Of a stretch of DNA of 64,000 nt, positions 63,827-64,000 are shown in pieces. Made by a program: the position numbers and the translations under genes. The DNA comes from Bacteroides faecis MAJ27 (GTDB taxonomy: Bacteria > Bacteroidota > Bacteroidia > Bacteroidales > Bacteroidaceae): positions 124,001 to 188,000 of the forward strand of contig NZ_FNNN01000002.1 of assembly GCF_900106755.1 (NCBI RefSeq). Reading direction: 5' to 3'. The number at the start of each line of letters is the position of its first letter. Position 1 is the stretch's first letter. The notes under the pieces are model-generated. The model had not been told where the DNA came from, searched no databases, and saw only the letters and a program-made list of their open reading frames with translations.

Positions 63827-64000
63827 GGTATAATGGGGGATTCTCTTTTCCGGAAGCGTTAAGTGTTGTTGAGGCTATTTAAGCATAAAATGATAAAAAG
63901 ATACCATTTTGAATGATTTCCTGATGTTTTTTTTATGATAATGCCGGTTTTAACACTTTCTTTATGTCGCACAATGTTGCTCAAATATCTCAAAATTAAT
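63827..64000. other. Non-coding sequence upstream of truncated susC
   Basis: Similarity to SusC stops at about 63826, within the sequence encoding PSSSKTL. The remaining 174 bp is AT-rich with no credible frame, no convincing promoter, and stops in all frames on the minus strand. It may be the other side of a recombination site or the end of an unrelated locus. Confidence 0.6.

Overview
The window is chromosomal DNA from a Bacteroides species. Support comes from two SusC/SusD-like pairs, the -33 TTTG / -7 TAnnTTTG promoter grammar of Bacteroidetes, a left-branch TCA operon (aconitase, isocitrate dehydrogenase, citrate synthase), a TonB/ExbB/ExbD set with a duplicated ExbD, and many conserved Bacteroidales hypotheticals. 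Gene content and order look like the B. thetaiotaomicron / ovatus / caccae group. That assignment is recognition, not a computed match.

Layout. 1-5.3 kb: end of an AlbA_2-type ATP-binding protein, an AGCS amino-acid symporter, a conserved hypothetical and a long KamA-like radical SAM protein. 5.3-12.2 kb (minus): SusC, SusD, a Tsx-like DUF5020 protein broken by an in-frame stop, and an NCS2 nucleobase permease, possibly one nucleobase-uptake locus. 12.2-13.4 kb: a DNA glycosylase, an ArsC/Spx-like protein and tRNA-Trp. 13.6-17.4 kb: a von Willebrand (YfbK-type) protein divergent from an ECF sigma factor and a one-pass membrane protein. Both non-sigma proteins carry a SusC-type N-terminal module without a beta-barrel. 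17.4-18.5 kb: gene-free, with a 120-bp inverted repeat around an array of small palindromes. 18.5-25.3 kb: UPF1-like helicase (minus), then acn-icd-gltA. 25.6-26.4 kb: a GNAT protein behind a 52-residue small gene, organised like a toxin-antitoxin pair. 26.6-29.4 kb: steroid 5-alpha-reductase, OYE-family reductase and SDR, matching the Bacteroidales cluster known to make isoallo-type bile acids.

29.9-44.1 kb is mainly housekeeping: pfkA, ispH, cmk, tonB, polyprenyl synthase, a hypothetical, TatD, tRNA-Ser, exbB-hyp-exbD-exbD, a GNAT, an M64 peptidase, an Lrp regulator, thyA-folA and a secreted phospholipase D-like protein. 44.9-46.6 kb: a second ECF sigma operon. 46.7-48.2 kb: rsmF. 48.5-58.8 kb: a lipoprotein, a CzcCBA-type metal efflux operon with His-rich partners, a zeta-toxin-like P-loop protein with a 70-residue partner, an ABC-F protein and an orphan receiver. 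59.2-64 kb: a SusD/SusC pair whose SusC lacks its N-terminus.

The intergenic DNA is unusually structured. One palindromic repeat occurs four times, and its central 50 bp is exactly inverted between copies. It and a second repeat sit as interchangeable centres inside a MITE-like element with degenerate terminal inverted repeats. One repeat has entered the rsmF reading frame in frame, and another element supplies the stop codon of the helicase.
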